From: Rhodococcus sp. B7740
Lineage (GTDB): Bacteria; Actinomycetota; Actinomycetes; Mycobacteriales; Mycobacteriaceae
NCBI RefSeq assembly: GCF_000954115.1
Contig: NZ_CP010797.1
Location: 4,092,001-4,156,000 of the forward strand
Direction of reading: 5' to 3'
Length of the DNA: 64,000 nucleotides
The notes below the pieces were generated by a model. It searched no databases and was not told where the DNA came from. It was given only the letters and a program-made list of their open reading frames with translations. Numbering within the stretch: the first letter of the stretch is position 1; each line of letters opens with the position of its first letter. A program made the position numbers and the translations under genes. This document shows, piece after piece, positions 54,950 through 63,747 of the stretch.

Positions 54950-56972
54950 ACGAATGCTCGCGGATCAGGATGGACGGGCCACCGGCCTCGTACGCCTGAT
55001 CGGGGTCGCTCGAGGTCGACTGAGTCCACGTGCCCTTCGGCAGAGTGAATTCCACGGCTCCGGGTGAGGCGTTGACCATCCACGCGAACGAGGCATCACT
55101 TTCACCGGCGCGCATGAGGACCAGAATGCTGTGGGCGTTGCCGTCGGACCAATCCTCGTCGGACAGCTTCTCGCCGTCGGCGCGATAGAAGTCGACGGTG
55201 TCCGGGCCGGCTCCCTCCTCGTCGGAATCGCTGTCGTGCCGGAACCAGGTGGGGCGCAGTGCCGGGTGCTCGGTGCGAAGCGCGATGAGGTGCGTGGTGA
55301 AGTCGATGAGGTCCTGATCGGCTGTGCTCCAGTCGAACCAGGAGACCTCGTTGTCCTGGCAGTAGGCATTGTTGTTGCCGTTCTGCGTCCGGCCGAGCTC
55401 GTCGCCGCCGAGGATCATCGGCACACCGGCCGAGAGCAGCAGCGTCGCAAGGTGATTGCGTTGCTGGCGAGCTCGCAATGCGTTGACACCCTCGTCGTCG
55501 GTCGGGCCCTCGGCACCGCAACCCCACGAGCGGTTGTCGGATTCGCCGTCCTGGCTGTCCTCGCCGTTCTCCTCGTTGTGTTTGTCGTCGTAGGAGTTCA
55601 GGTCGGCCAACGTGAAGCCGTCGTGTGCGGTGATGAAGTTGACGCTCGCCAACGTGGGACGACGGGTGCTCTCGTAGACGTCCGGGCTGCCGGTGACACG
55701 TTGCGCCAGTGCAGGCAGCGCGCCGCTCTCGCCGCGCCAGAAATCGCGAACGTCGTCGCGGAACTTGCCGTTCCACTCCGACCAACGCGCCGGGAAGCCG
55801 CCCACCTGGTAGCCCTGGGTGTCCCACGGTTCGGCGATGAGCTTGACCGGCGCGAGCGTCGGATCCTGATGCACGAGGCTGAGGAACGCACTGTGCACGT
55901 CGAGGTCCGAGTCCTGACGAGTCAGGGTGCTGGCCAGGTCGAAGCGGAAGCCGTCGACGTGCATCTCGGTCACCCAGTAGCGCAGTGAGTCGAGGATGAG
56001 TGCCAGGGCGGCGGGGTGACCGACGTTGAGGCTGTTGCCGGTACCGGTGGTGTCGTAGTACGCGCTCCGGTCGTCGTCGACGAGTCGGTAGTGCGAGCCG
56101 TTGTCGATTCCCTTGAGCGAGAGGGTCGGTCCGAGATGGTTGCCCTCGGCGGTGTGGTTGTAGACGACGTCGAGAATGACCTCGATGCCGTTGTCGTGCA
56201 TGGCTTTGACCAAGGCCTTGAACTCGTCCACCTGGCCGCCGGTGTCGCCGGTGCTGCTGTACTCGTTGTGCGGGGCGAAGAAGCCGATGGAGTTGTAGCC
56301 CCAGTAATTGCGACGGCCCTCCTCCAGCAGATGCGAATCCTGAACGAACTGGTGGATCGGCAGCAGTTCCACTGCCGTGACGCCGATTCGCTTCAGATGT
56401 GCGATGGCTGCGGGGTGTGCCAGTCCGGCGTAGGTGCCGCGAAGATCCTCGGGCACATCGGGATTGGTGGCGGTGAATCCCTTGACGTGCACCTCGTAGA
56501 CGACCGTCTTGTCCAACGGTGTGCGCGGTGACTCGTCTCCCGACCAATCGAAGCTCGATTGAACAGCAACGGAATACGGCATGTACGGTGCCGAATCCTC
56601 GTCGTTGCGGGTCTCTGGTTCCTCGTGCAGATGCGAGAAGACCGACTCGTTCCAGTCGACCTGACCGGTGATGGCGGTGGCGTACGGGTCGAGGAGCAAC
56701 TTCGCCGAGTTGTGCCGCAGCCCCGACGCGGGGTCCCACGGACCGTCGACGCGCAGACCGTACCGCGCTCCCGGGGTGACGTCGGGAATCAGATCGTGAA
56801 AGACGTGACCGGTGCGCTGCGTCAAAAGCGTTGTACTGCGCTCTGTTCCGTCGTCGTTCAATACGACCACAGAGACCGAGTCCGCTGTTTCGGAGTAGAC
56901 GGCAAGGTTGGCACCGTCGTTCGACAGACGTGAGACGCCCAAGGGGTACGGGAGACTGAATGAGGAGGGCAT
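54930..56972 (-). CDS. glgX: Glycogen debranching enzyme GlgX (GH13)
   Basis: A 680-residue GH13 protein with an N-terminal CBM48-like domain (about 10-100) and the catalytic barrel. VYEVHVKGFT, DVVYNHTAEGNHLGP, GFRFDLAST (nucleophile Asp), LIAEPWD (acid/base Glu) and FITAHDGFTLADL (stabilising Asp) are all visible. It removes alpha-1,6 branches from glycogen outer chains during breakdown. This copy lacks some spacing seen in TreX-like enzymes and is a standard GlgX length. Its 3' end overlaps the Rox-like gene. It is divergent from the hybrid kinase gene; no other glycogen gene is nearby. Confidence 0.9.
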   Translation of the reverse strand: MPSSFSLPYPLGVSRLSNDGANLAVYSETADSVSVVVLNDDGTERSTTLLTQRTGHVFHDLIPDVTPGARYGLRVDGPWDPASGLRHNSAKLLLDPYATAITGQVDWNESVFSHLHEEPETRNDEDSAPYMPYSVAVQSSFDWSGDESPRTPLDKTVVYEVHVKGFTATNPDVPEDLRGTYAGLAHPAAIAHLKRIGVTAVELLPIHQFVQDSHLLEEGRRNYWGYNSIGFFAPHNEYSSTGDTGGQVDEFKALVKAMHDNGIEVILDVVYNHTAEGNHLGPTLSLKGIDNGSHYRLVDDDRSAYYDTTGTGNSLNVGHPAALALILDSLRYWVTEMHVDGFRFDLASTLTRQDSDLDVHSAFLSLVHQDPTLAPVKLIAEPWDTQGYQVGGFPARWSEWNGKFRDDVRDFWRGESGALPALAQRVTGSPDVYESTRRPTLASVNFITAHDGFTLADLNSYDDKHNEENGEDSQDGESDNRSWGCGAEGPTDDEGVNALRARQQRNHLATLLLSAGVPMILGGDELGRTQNGNNNAYCQDNEVSWFDWSTADQDLIDFTTHLIALRTEHPALRPTWFRHDSDSDEEGAGPDTVDFYRADGEKLSDEDWSDGNAHSILVLMRAGESDASFAWMVNASPGAVEFTLPKGTWTQSTSSDPDQAYEAGGPSILIREHSFTLLQG

Positions 56973-57094
56973 GGTCGCGGCAGTACCCCCGTAAGGCTCG
57001 AGCGAAACGCCTGCATACCGAGCGTTCGGCTACTATCGACGGCGAGATTGCGGCCGCCGAGCACCAGCGGGCGCAAGTTACGAAGGACGATGCG

Positions 57095-59476
57095 ATGAAT
57101 TGCCCACGACCCGATGCCGGTTCGGCCCGCCTGGACGAGCTGTTTCCGGGTGACAACGCGACCGACGCCAGGTTTCGGGAACTGGACTGGGCGGCGACCG
57201 AGTTGGGGCCGGTGGACCAGTGGCCGCAAGAGTTGATCACCGCGATTCGCACCGTCATGCCGTCGACGATTCCGATGCTGATCTGGTGGGGTCCTCACCT
57301 GGTGCAGATCTTCAACCACACGTACACCGACTTCCTCGGGGACAAGTTCCCCGCGGCCGCAGCGCAGCCGGCCAAGGTCTGTTGGGCGGAGATCTGGGAC
57401 GAGATCGGAGAGTTGGCCCGACAGGTCGTCGACGGCGGCACGGCAGTGCACGGTGCTCGCCAACGGTTCATGATGAACCGGTACGGATTCCTCGAAGAGA
57501 CGTACTTCACTTTCTCCTACAGCCCGATCCACGGTCCCGGGCGCGCGGTCCTCGGCGTGTTCGTCGCCACGTCGGAGGTCACCCAGCAGGTGCTCGGTGA
57601 CCGTCGTATGCAGGCGTTGCTGAGCCTGGGGACGCTGACCGGCATCGACACCGACGGTGCCGAGGACATCTGCCGGGCGGCCGTGGGTGCGCTCGCGGCC
57701 GAAGCATCGGAGTTTCCGCTCGTCTCCGGTTACCTACGCGAAGGCATGAATGCGGACGGCCGCGTCGAGTGTGTCGTGACCGGCGGCGACGTCGGCTACG
57801 AGCGCTCGACGTGGGAGTGCGCCGATCTCGCCCAGGTCGCCGACGGCGCAGTGGCCGTGGCGACGGTCCGCGTGGACGGCAACGTTCCTCGGGCCGTCGT
57901 CGTGCCGTTGACGATGGCAGGCCGTGTGCAGCCGGTCGGTGCGCTGCTGATCGGGGTGAGCAGCCACCGAGTGATCGACGAGGCCTTCACCTCGTTCTGT
58001 GGCGTCGTGGCCGAACGCGTATCGACTGCGCTGACCGCCTCCCAGGCCTTCGAGATGGAGCGGCAACGCGTCGTGGCGCTGGCCGAGGCCGATGCGGCGA
58101 AGACGCGGCTGCTCGAAACCGTTGGGCACGAATTCCGAACACCGCTGACCCTTCTCGCCGGTCCGCTGGACTCGGTACGCGAGAGTGCTTCCTCGCAGTT
58201 GAGCGAACCCGATCGGCACTCCCTCGACGTGGTCCACCGCGCATCGGTACGACTGCGCCGACTCGTCGACGATCTGATGGATGTCGTCAGCGCCGACGCG
58301 GGCCGACTCGAGGCCCGTCTCGAACCCACCGATCTCACGGCGGTGACGCGTGACTGCGCAACGCTGTTCGCGACGGTGGCGTCGGACCGCGGTCTCGACC
58401 TGGAAGTCGATACGTCCGAGGACGTCGTCGTGCTCAGCGACGGCGAGATGTGGTCGAAGATCGTGTTCAACCTCGTCGCGAACGCCATCAAGTACACCCC
58501 CACAGGCCGGGTGTCGGTGCGTCTGAGGGCCGAGACCGACACCGTTCGGCTCGTGATCGCCGATACCGGGCTGGGAATCCCCGAAGACGATCTGTCGCGC
58601 ATCTTCGATCGATTCCACCGGGTCGAGCACGCGGGAGCGCGCAGTATCGAAGGGTTCGGCATCGGGCTCGCGCTGGTATCGGACCTGCTCACAGCCCTGA
58701 ACGGGCATGTGGATGTCGACAGCGAGGTGGGCATCGGGAGCACGTTCACCGTGGTCGTGCCCCGGGTGCCGGTCGAGGCCGCGGTGCCCGTCGACCGTCC
58801 GGCAACACCGACCGATTCGGTGTCGGCGATCTTCGTGGCCCACGAATCGACGCAGGCGACGCCCGATCGAGCGGACATTCTGCTCGTCGAGGACAACGTC
58901 GACATGCGCAACTACCTGCTGAGGCTGCTGACCGAGGAAGGGTGGTCGGTCGCCACCGCAGGCGACATCGAGACCGCACTCGATCTGGCACGGTCGACGC
59001 CGCCGGGCATCGTGCTCACCGACGTCATGCTCCCCGGGCGCAGCGGACTGGACCTGGTCGACGAGATCCGCCGCGACACCGGTCTGCAGCGTGTGCCCGT
59101 GATACTGCTGACCGCGCGAGCGGGAACGGACTTCGTGCTCGACGGCCTGGGCCGCGGGGCCGACGACTACATCGTCAAACCGTTCCACGATCGAGAACTC
59201 GTGGCCCGTGTGCGGGTACACCACGAACTCTCCCGTATGCGCGAACAGATCCTCGCCGAAAGTGACAACCAGGCCTCGACGCTGCGCACTGCCCTCGACA
59301 CCCGCGGAACGATCGGCCGGGCAGTGGGAATTCTGATGTCGGTCTACCGCATCGACGAAGATGCCGCGTTCACCCAGCTGACCGAACTGTCGCAGAACTC
59401 CAACCGAAAGACCCGCGACCTGGCAACCATGATCGTCGACGACTTCACCGCCGGGCTCGACCGAGAGCGTCAGTGA
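57095..59476 (+). CDS. Hybrid histidine kinase with receiver and C-terminal ANTAR domain
   Basis: A 793-residue soluble sensor. PAS-like and GAF-like regions occupy about residues 25-320. The HisKA box has H345 in VGHEFRTPL. The ATPase domain has N-box NLVANAIKYT (about 459), DTGLGIP and GFGIGLAL. A receiver follows (ILLVEDN at 595, phospho-acceptor D643 in VLTDVMLP, K695 in VKPF). The last ~57 residues (727-783; TLRTALDTRGTIGRAVGILM and then DEDAAFTQLTELSQNSNRK) match the ANTAR RNA-binding antiterminator domain. There is no membrane segment. The start ATG 57095 has GAAGGA about 10 nt upstream. It may control transcription termination directly rather than DNA binding. Confidence 0.85.
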   Translation: MNCPRPDAGSARLDELFPGDNATDARFRELDWAATELGPVDQWPQELITAIRTVMPSTIPMLIWWGPHLVQIFNHTYTDFLGDKFPAAAAQPAKVCWAEIWDEIGELARQVVDGGTAVHGARQRFMMNRYGFLEETYFTFSYSPIHGPGRAVLGVFVATSEVTQQVLGDRRMQALLSLGTLTGIDTDGAEDICRAAVGALAAEASEFPLVSGYLREGMNADGRVECVVTGGDVGYERSTWECADLAQVADGAVAVATVRVDGNVPRAVVVPLTMAGRVQPVGALLIGVSSHRVIDEAFTSFCGVVAERVSTALTASQAFEMERQRVVALAEADAAKTRLLETVGHEFRTPLTLLAGPLDSVRESASSQLSEPDRHSLDVVHRASVRLRRLVDDLMDVVSADAGRLEARLEPTDLTAVTRDCATLFATVASDRGLDLEVDTSEDVVVLSDGEMWSKIVFNLVANAIKYTPTGRVSVRLRAETDTVRLVIADTGLGIPEDDLSRIFDRFHRVEHAGARSIEGFGIGLALVSDLLTALNGHVDVDSEVGIGSTFTVVVPRVPVEAAVPVDRPATPTDSVSAIFVAHESTQATPDRADILLVEDNVDMRNYLLRLLTEEGWSVATAGDIETALDLARSTPPGIVLTDVMLPGRSGLDLVDEIRRDTGLQRVPVILLTARAGTDFVLDGLGRGADDYIVKPFHDRELVARVRVHHELSRMREQILAESDNQASTLRTALDTRGTIGRAVGILMSVYRIDEDAAFTQLTELSQNSNRKTRDLATMIVDDFTAGLDRERQ

Positions 59477-59856
59477 TTGCGGCGGTAATTCTCGCGTTCC
59501 CGTTCCATTTCGGCCGTCTTCTTCTCGCTCTTCAGATCGGCCGGGAGCCCGTGGATTTCCAGGCGTCGGGCACGGTTCTGGTCCATGTACGCCGCCGTGT
59601 AGAACAGCGCGAGCAGCAGGCTGAGCAACACCATCGAGGCGCGTAGCCAGATCGCTCCTGGGAACAGGACGAAAAATCCGATGAAGATCGGCAGGAACGG
59701 AATCATCGAGCGCAGGATGTGACGCGGCGTCGCTCCCGGACCGACGAGGTCGCGTCGGACCCAGCCCTGGAATTCGTCGGGGAGTTTGCGGCCTAGGACG
59801 GCGTAGCCCAGCCATTGGCCGAGGGGCGGACGGGTGCGGGTCGGGCGAGCGTTCAC
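59470..59856 (-). CDS. DUF5313 small membrane protein
   Basis: A 128-residue protein with two membrane helices in the middle (MIPFLPIFIGFFVLFPGAIWL and MVLLSLLLALFYTAAYM, about residues 51-90). A conserved N-terminal stretch LGQWLGYAVLGRKLPDEFQGWVRRDLVGPG is typical of actinobacterial DUF5313. The C-terminus is a charged helix. Function is unknown. The start is GTG 59856, overlapping the MarR stop (GTGA). Its last 7 bp overlap the 3' end of the converging sensor kinase gene. Confidence 0.75.
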   Translation of the reverse strand: MNARPTRTRPPLGQWLGYAVLGRKLPDEFQGWVRRDLVGPGATPRHILRSMIPFLPIFIGFFVLFPGAIWLRASMVLLSLLLALFYTAAYMDQNRARRLEIHGLPADLKSEKKTAEMERERENYRRNH

Positions 59857-60305
59857 GACAGTGCTCCTGCTGCGATGGCCGCGTCGTTGACGCGGGTGAG
59901 GACGCGTCGCAGTTCGTCGAGCTCAGCGAGCGACGCGCCGAGCTTCGCCACGACGGCGGGTGGAATTTTCTCGGCCTTCTTGCGGAGTGCGGCCCCGGCC
60001 GGGGTGAGCGCGACGAGCAGAACGCGCTCGTCCTCGACGCTTCGATTGCGGGTGAGCAACCCCATCGACTCCAGACGCTTGAGAAGCGGCGACAGGGTGG
60101 GGGAGTCGAGCTGCAGTGCCGATCCGATGGCTTTGACCGACATCGGCGACTCGCCCCACAGCGCCAGCATCACCAGATACTGCGGATGCGTCAGTCCCAT
60201 CGGCTCGAGCAGGGGCCGATACACCGACAGCACGGCACGGTTGGCGACGGCGAGTGCAAAGCAGACCTGTCGATCGAGTGCGAGTGGATCTTCGGCGGTG
60301 GCCAC
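59853..60305 (-). CDS. OhrR-like MarR family regulator
   Basis: A 150-residue MarR protein. LDRQVCFALAVANRAVLSVYRP with LLEPMGLTHPQYLVMLALWG is the OhrR signature, including the redox-active cysteine at C15. The winged helix lies at about residues 55-95. OhrR proteins repress an organic hydroperoxide reductase (ohr) until the cysteine is oxidised. No ohr gene is adjacent; instead the operon partner is a DUF5313 membrane protein. The start is GTG 60305. Palindromic bases lie upstream at 60329-60348. Confidence 0.83.
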   Translation of the reverse strand: MATAEDPLALDRQVCFALAVANRAVLSVYRPLLEPMGLTHPQYLVMLALWGESPMSVKAIGSALQLDSPTLSPLLKRLESMGLLTRNRSVEDERVLLVALTPAGAALRKKAEKIPPAVVAKLGASLAELDELRRVLTRVNDAAIAAGALS

Positions 60306-60328
60306 GGTCCCAGGCTATCAAAATTGAG

Positions 60329-60348
60329 TAGTGCACTAACCATTAGTG
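60329..60348. promoter_or_regulatory. Operator candidate upstream of the OhrR-like gene
   Basis: TAGTGCACTA (perfect 10 bp, 60329-60338) overlaps CACTAA-CCA-TTAGTG (60334-60348). Together they form an AT-rich patch directly upstream of the regulator gene. They do not match the usual OhrR box, so the true target is uncertain. Confidence 0.5.
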
Positions 60349-60566
60349 GGCGATTCGATATCGACAGTCGATACTCGATGCCTGAAAGATGTTGCAAAGC
60401 AGGGCGAATGCTCGCGCGGAGAGGGGTTGTCAGAGTCCCGGTCGGTCCGAATCGGGCGGATCGACGTTCGGCATTCCATCCGGTCGGTTGCTGTGCAATG
60501 CTCCATGCAATTCGCCATTTGGTTGTGACAAATCCCGCCCTGCTGACACCTCCCGAGAGGATCGCC

Positions 60567-61544
60567 ATGCGTCGTCGACGCATCTTCACCACGTTCGTCG
60601 TCGCCGCAGCACTGTCGGTGTCCTCGGTAGGCGTCGCGACGGCCGATCCCGTCGGGCCGGTCGCGCGGATCGTCGACACGTCCATCGCGTCGCAGACCCT
60701 GCGCACGCTGAGCGTGGAATCGCCAGCGATGGGGGCCGTCGTCGAGGTGCAGGTGCTCACCCCAGCAGCACGGTCCGGCTCGCGGCCGACGCTGTACATG
60801 CTCAGTGGCATCGGAGAAGAGGACCCCCACGACAGCATGTGGCTCCGCAAGGGCGGCGCGGCCGAATTCTTCGCCGACAAGAACGTCAACGTCGTCCTAC
60901 CGCTGGCAGGCCCCGGCAGCTTCTACACCGACTGGCAACGGGACGATCCGAAACTCGGCCGATACCAATGGGAGACGTTCCTGACCGAGGAACTCCCCCC
61001 GTTGATCGACGCAGCCGTGGACGGCAACGGACGCAACGCGATCGCAGGGCTGTCCATGGGTGCGCAGTCCGCCATGATGCTGGCCGCACGTCACCCCGAC
61101 CTCTACTCCGGGGTGGCGTCGTACAGTGGTTGTTTCGCCTCCTCGGAGCCCATGGGGCAGGCGAGTATCCGCGCGATCGTCGGAGCATTCGGCGGAAACG
61201 CCGACAACATGTGGGGTGGCCCGCTCGATCCCGCGTGGGCGCAACATGATTCGGTGGTCAACGCCGAAAGTCTGCGCGGCACCGACGTGTACGTGTCGGT
61301 GGGAACGGGAGCGCCGGGACCGCACGAAAGCTTCGACAGCGCAGCGGCACTGGATGTGGTGGTGGTCGGCGGCCTCATCGAAGTGGGCGCGAACTACTGC
61401 ACCCATCGACTGGCGGACCGACTCGGCCAGCTGAACATCCCGGCGACATTCGACTTCACCGAGACCGGAACCCACTCGTGGCCCTACTGGGTGGAGCAGC
61501 TGCCCAAGAGTTGGCCGACACTGGCCGGGTCGCTCGGGATCTGA
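60567..61544 (+). CDS. Secreted mycolyltransferase-like esterase (antigen 85 family)
   Basis: A 325-residue alpha/beta-fold protein with a signal peptide (MRRRRIFTTFVVAAALSVSS, cleavage near ATA-DP at about residue 26). The nucleophile is about S163 in IAGLSMGAQSAMML, and the histidine is in GTHSWPYW near the C-terminus. The family includes antigen 85/corynomycolyltransferases, which attach mycolic acids to trehalose and arabinogalactan, as well as simple esterases. The start ATG 60567 is preceded by GAGAGG. Among cell-wall enzymes this one is short, so a simple esterase is possible. It has no operon partner. Confidence 0.8.
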   Translation: MRRRRIFTTFVVAAALSVSSVGVATADPVGPVARIVDTSIASQTLRTLSVESPAMGAVVEVQVLTPAARSGSRPTLYMLSGIGEEDPHDSMWLRKGGAAEFFADKNVNVVLPLAGPGSFYTDWQRDDPKLGRYQWETFLTEELPPLIDAAVDGNGRNAIAGLSMGAQSAMMLAARHPDLYSGVASYSGCFASSEPMGQASIRAIVGAFGGNADNMWGGPLDPAWAQHDSVVNAESLRGTDVYVSVGTGAPGPHESFDSAAALDVVVVGGLIEVGANYCTHRLADRLGQLNIPATFDFTETGTHSWPYWVEQLPKSWPTLAGSLGI

Positions 61545-61550
61545 GCCGAC

Positions 61551-61727
61551 TCAGCTTCGGTTGGTGTCGCGAAAGTCCTTGGGGGTGCGGCCGAAGCGCG
61601 CACGACACGCGCGGCTGAAATGCGCGGGGTCGGTGAATCCCCACGATGCCGCCAACGCGCCGATGGTGGTGCGGGCATTCTGCGATGATCCACTGGGCGA
61701 TACCGAGGCTTGCCCTGTATCGCTCGC
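61551..61727 (-). pseudogene. Remnant of an AraC family regulator (C-terminal HTH only)
   Basis: An open segment of 58 codons between two stops has no start codon suited to it. Its last ~43 codons read TIGALAASWGFTDPAHFSRA, then CRARFGRTPKDFRD, which is the second helix-turn-helix of AraC-family proteins. The first helix-turn-helix and the ligand domain are missing. Upstream sequence on this strand shows no continuation in any frame that I could follow. It lies 7 bp past the stop of the mycolyltransferase-like gene and about 300 bp before an aldehyde dehydrogenase, the kind of gene AraC proteins often regulate. Confidence 0.7.
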
Positions 61728-62020
61728 TCAGGCCCATCAAGACCATGATGTGGTTGTCCTTGGCGGCCGTGCAAGTCGAGCTGCTCGCGGAGTTCCGTAC
61801 TCGAGCGAGTTGTCGAAGTAGCGGTCGGACATCGAAAGATGGCGGTAACCGGGACTTCGTGTGTGGACACACGATCGTCACGCGTGGAGCTCGATGGGCG
61901 GTGCGCATCTGCCGCACAATGTGTGCGTGATCACACAAGACCTTCTCGTAGGCGCGGGCGCAATCTGGAGCAGACACGCCACAGGTGCCGCGATCGGCAC
62001 CCGAGAAGGAGCCAGCAAAC
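61728..62020. other. Gap upstream of the aldehyde dehydrogenase
   Basis: About 290 bases separate the AraC remnant from the aldehyde dehydrogenase gene. I see no supported gene in it. It contains GTGTG-CGTGAT-CACAC at about 61919-61937, a possible promoter or operator of the dehydrogenase. Part of it may be decayed DNA of the lost AraC gene. Confidence 0.5.
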
Positions 62021-63505
62021 ATGACTGCAGTACAGGAATCGGCCGCACCGTCGTTGCCGACCGGAACCGCCACCGAGCTCTACATCGCCGGGCAGTGGCA
62101 CGGCGCATCCGACGGAGGCACCTTCACCGACATCAACCCCACGACGGAACAGCCCCTGGCCGAGGTTGCTGCGGCTACCGCGTCGGACGTCGATGCCGCG
62201 GTGCGCGCGGCCCGGGCCCAGCTCGGTGGTGAGTGGGGCGCGACTCCTGGAGCAATCCGCGGGAAGCTGCTCAACCGGATTGCCGATCTCATCGAGCGCG
62301 ACGGCGACCTGCTCGCTCGACTCGAGGCCCTCGACGTCGGCAAGCCGGTGGGTCAACCGGCGATGCTCGACATTCCCAATGCAGCAGCCACTTTCCGGCA
62401 CTTCGCCGGCTGGGCAGACAAGATCACCGGCAGCTCCATTCCCACTGCGGGGTACTTCGGGCAGCCGACGCACTCGTACACCGTTCGCGAGCCCGTCGGC
62501 GTCATCGGCATGATCGTTCCCTGGAACACCCCGTTGATGATCGCCGGGTGGAAGCTCGCACCTGCCCTGGCGGCGGGGAACACCGTGGTGATCAAGCCGC
62601 CGGAGGACGCCCCGCTGTCGATCCTGCATCTGGCCCGTCTGATCGACGAGGCGGGCGTACCTGCGGGAGTTGTCAATGTCCTTCCGGGACTGGGAGAAGT
62701 GACCGGCGACGCGCTGGTCGGTCACCCGGACGTCGACAAGATCAGCTTCACCGGAAGTCCTCGAGTCGGCAAGCTCATCGCAAAGAAGGCTGCCGACACG
62801 TTCAAGCGGACCACCCTCGAACTCGGCGGCAAGTCGCCGCAGATCATCCTCGAGGACGCGGACCTCGAGGCAGCGATCAACGGAACCGCGATGGGCCTGT
62901 TCTTCAACCAGGGCCAGGTGTGTGCGGCCGGCACCCGAGTGTTGGTGCATCGCTCGCTGTACTCACAGGTGGTCGACGGTCTGGCCGCTGCGGCGTCGGC
63001 TCAGGTGGTGGGCGATCCCTTCGATCCGTCGACGACCATGGGCGCACTCGTCAACGCCACGCAGCGCGACAGCGTGCTGGGGTACATCCAGGCCGGACGC
63101 GACGGCGGTGCCCGAGTGGCGGCCGGAGGTGGCCGCCCAGACGGGGCCGGGTATTTCGTCGAGCCGACCATCTTCGCCGACGCCGACAACGGCATGAAGA
63201 TCGCCCAGGAGGAGATCTTCGGGCCCGTCGGTACGGTGATTCCGTTCGATACCGCGGACGAAGCGATCCGCATCGCCAACGACACCGTGTACGGACTGGC
63301 CGCCTCGATCTGGACCCGCGACGTGTCGAGGGCGCACACCCTGGCCGCGAAGGTCCGCTCCGGCGCGGTCTGGGTGAACGGTTGGGCAGCAATCGATCCC
63401 GCACTCCCGTGGGGCGGCATGAAATCCAGTGGCACGGGCCGTGAGCTCGGGTGGGCGGGCATCGAGGCCAATACCGAGGAGAAGGTCGTGACAATCGTTC
63501 TGTAG
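62021..63505 (+). CDS. NAD(P)-dependent aldehyde dehydrogenase
   Basis: A 494-residue ALDH-superfamily enzyme. The general base is E267 in LELGGKSPQIIL and the nucleophile C301 in FFNQGQVCAAGTRV; VGVIGMIVPWNTPLM marks the cofactor fold. It oxidises an aldehyde to an acid, or an indoleacetaldehyde/phenylacetaldehyde-type substrate, with NAD(P). The start ATG 62021 is preceded by AGAAGGAG. The AraC remnant on its upstream side suggests that it was once under an AraC activator. A short hairpin and a Family B hairpin follow the stop. The substrate is not evident. Confidence 0.9.
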   Translation: MTAVQESAAPSLPTGTATELYIAGQWHGASDGGTFTDINPTTEQPLAEVAAATASDVDAAVRAARAQLGGEWGATPGAIRGKLLNRIADLIERDGDLLARLEALDVGKPVGQPAMLDIPNAAATFRHFAGWADKITGSSIPTAGYFGQPTHSYTVREPVGVIGMIVPWNTPLMIAGWKLAPALAAGNTVVIKPPEDAPLSILHLARLIDEAGVPAGVVNVLPGLGEVTGDALVGHPDVDKISFTGSPRVGKLIAKKAADTFKRTTLELGGKSPQIILEDADLEAAINGTAMGLFFNQGQVCAAGTRVLVHRSLYSQVVDGLAAAASAQVVGDPFDPSTTMGALVNATQRDSVLGYIQAGRDGGARVAAGGGRPDGAGYFVEPTIFADADNGMKIAQEEIFGPVGTVIPFDTADEAIRIANDTVYGLAASIWTRDVSRAHTLAAKVRSGAVWVNGWAAIDPALPWGGMKSSGTGRELGWAGIEANTEEKVVTIVL

Positions 63506-63510
63506 AGCCC

Positions 63511-63539
63511 CCGCAGGTGAGCGGGAGTGGAGCCTGCGG
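63511..63539 (+). terminator. Hairpin after the aldehyde dehydrogenase
   Basis: CCGCAGG (63511-63517) and CCTGCGG (63533-63539) pair perfectly across a 15-nt loop, 6 nt after the stop. No U-run follows. The Family B hairpin begins 5 nt later, so two stem-loops stand in tandem here. Confidence 0.55.
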
Positions 63540-63543
63540 AACG

Positions 63544-63595
63544 ACCCATGTGAGCGGAACTTCGTAGCAGGGGTCGAAGTTCCGCTCACCTGGGG
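63544..63595. repeat. Family B 52-nt hairpin, copy 2
   Basis: The arms 63544-63564 and 63575-63595 are complementary at 19 of 21 positions. The loop TAGCAGGGGT is the exact reverse complement of the copy 1 loop, so the two copies are inverted in the window but have the same direction relative to their upstream genes. It sits 38 nt after the aldehyde dehydrogenase stop. Confidence 0.85.
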
Positions 63596-63747
63596 TAACG
63601 CGGTGTTTACCGAAGGAAACTCGATTCGTAACGAGTAGGCCTCAAGCTTTGATTCAACGGACGTAGAACAACGTGCGAACGGATCGGAAGGCGATGATGA
63701 CGATGCCCGAACCCTAGGTCCGAGCAGGGAGCCGCTACCGTAGGGCT

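Noticed and set aside
61456..62073. Open frame of about 205 codons across the AraC remnant region
   Set aside because: It is not the AraC frame, has no domain, and runs into the 3' end of the mycolyltransferase-like gene.
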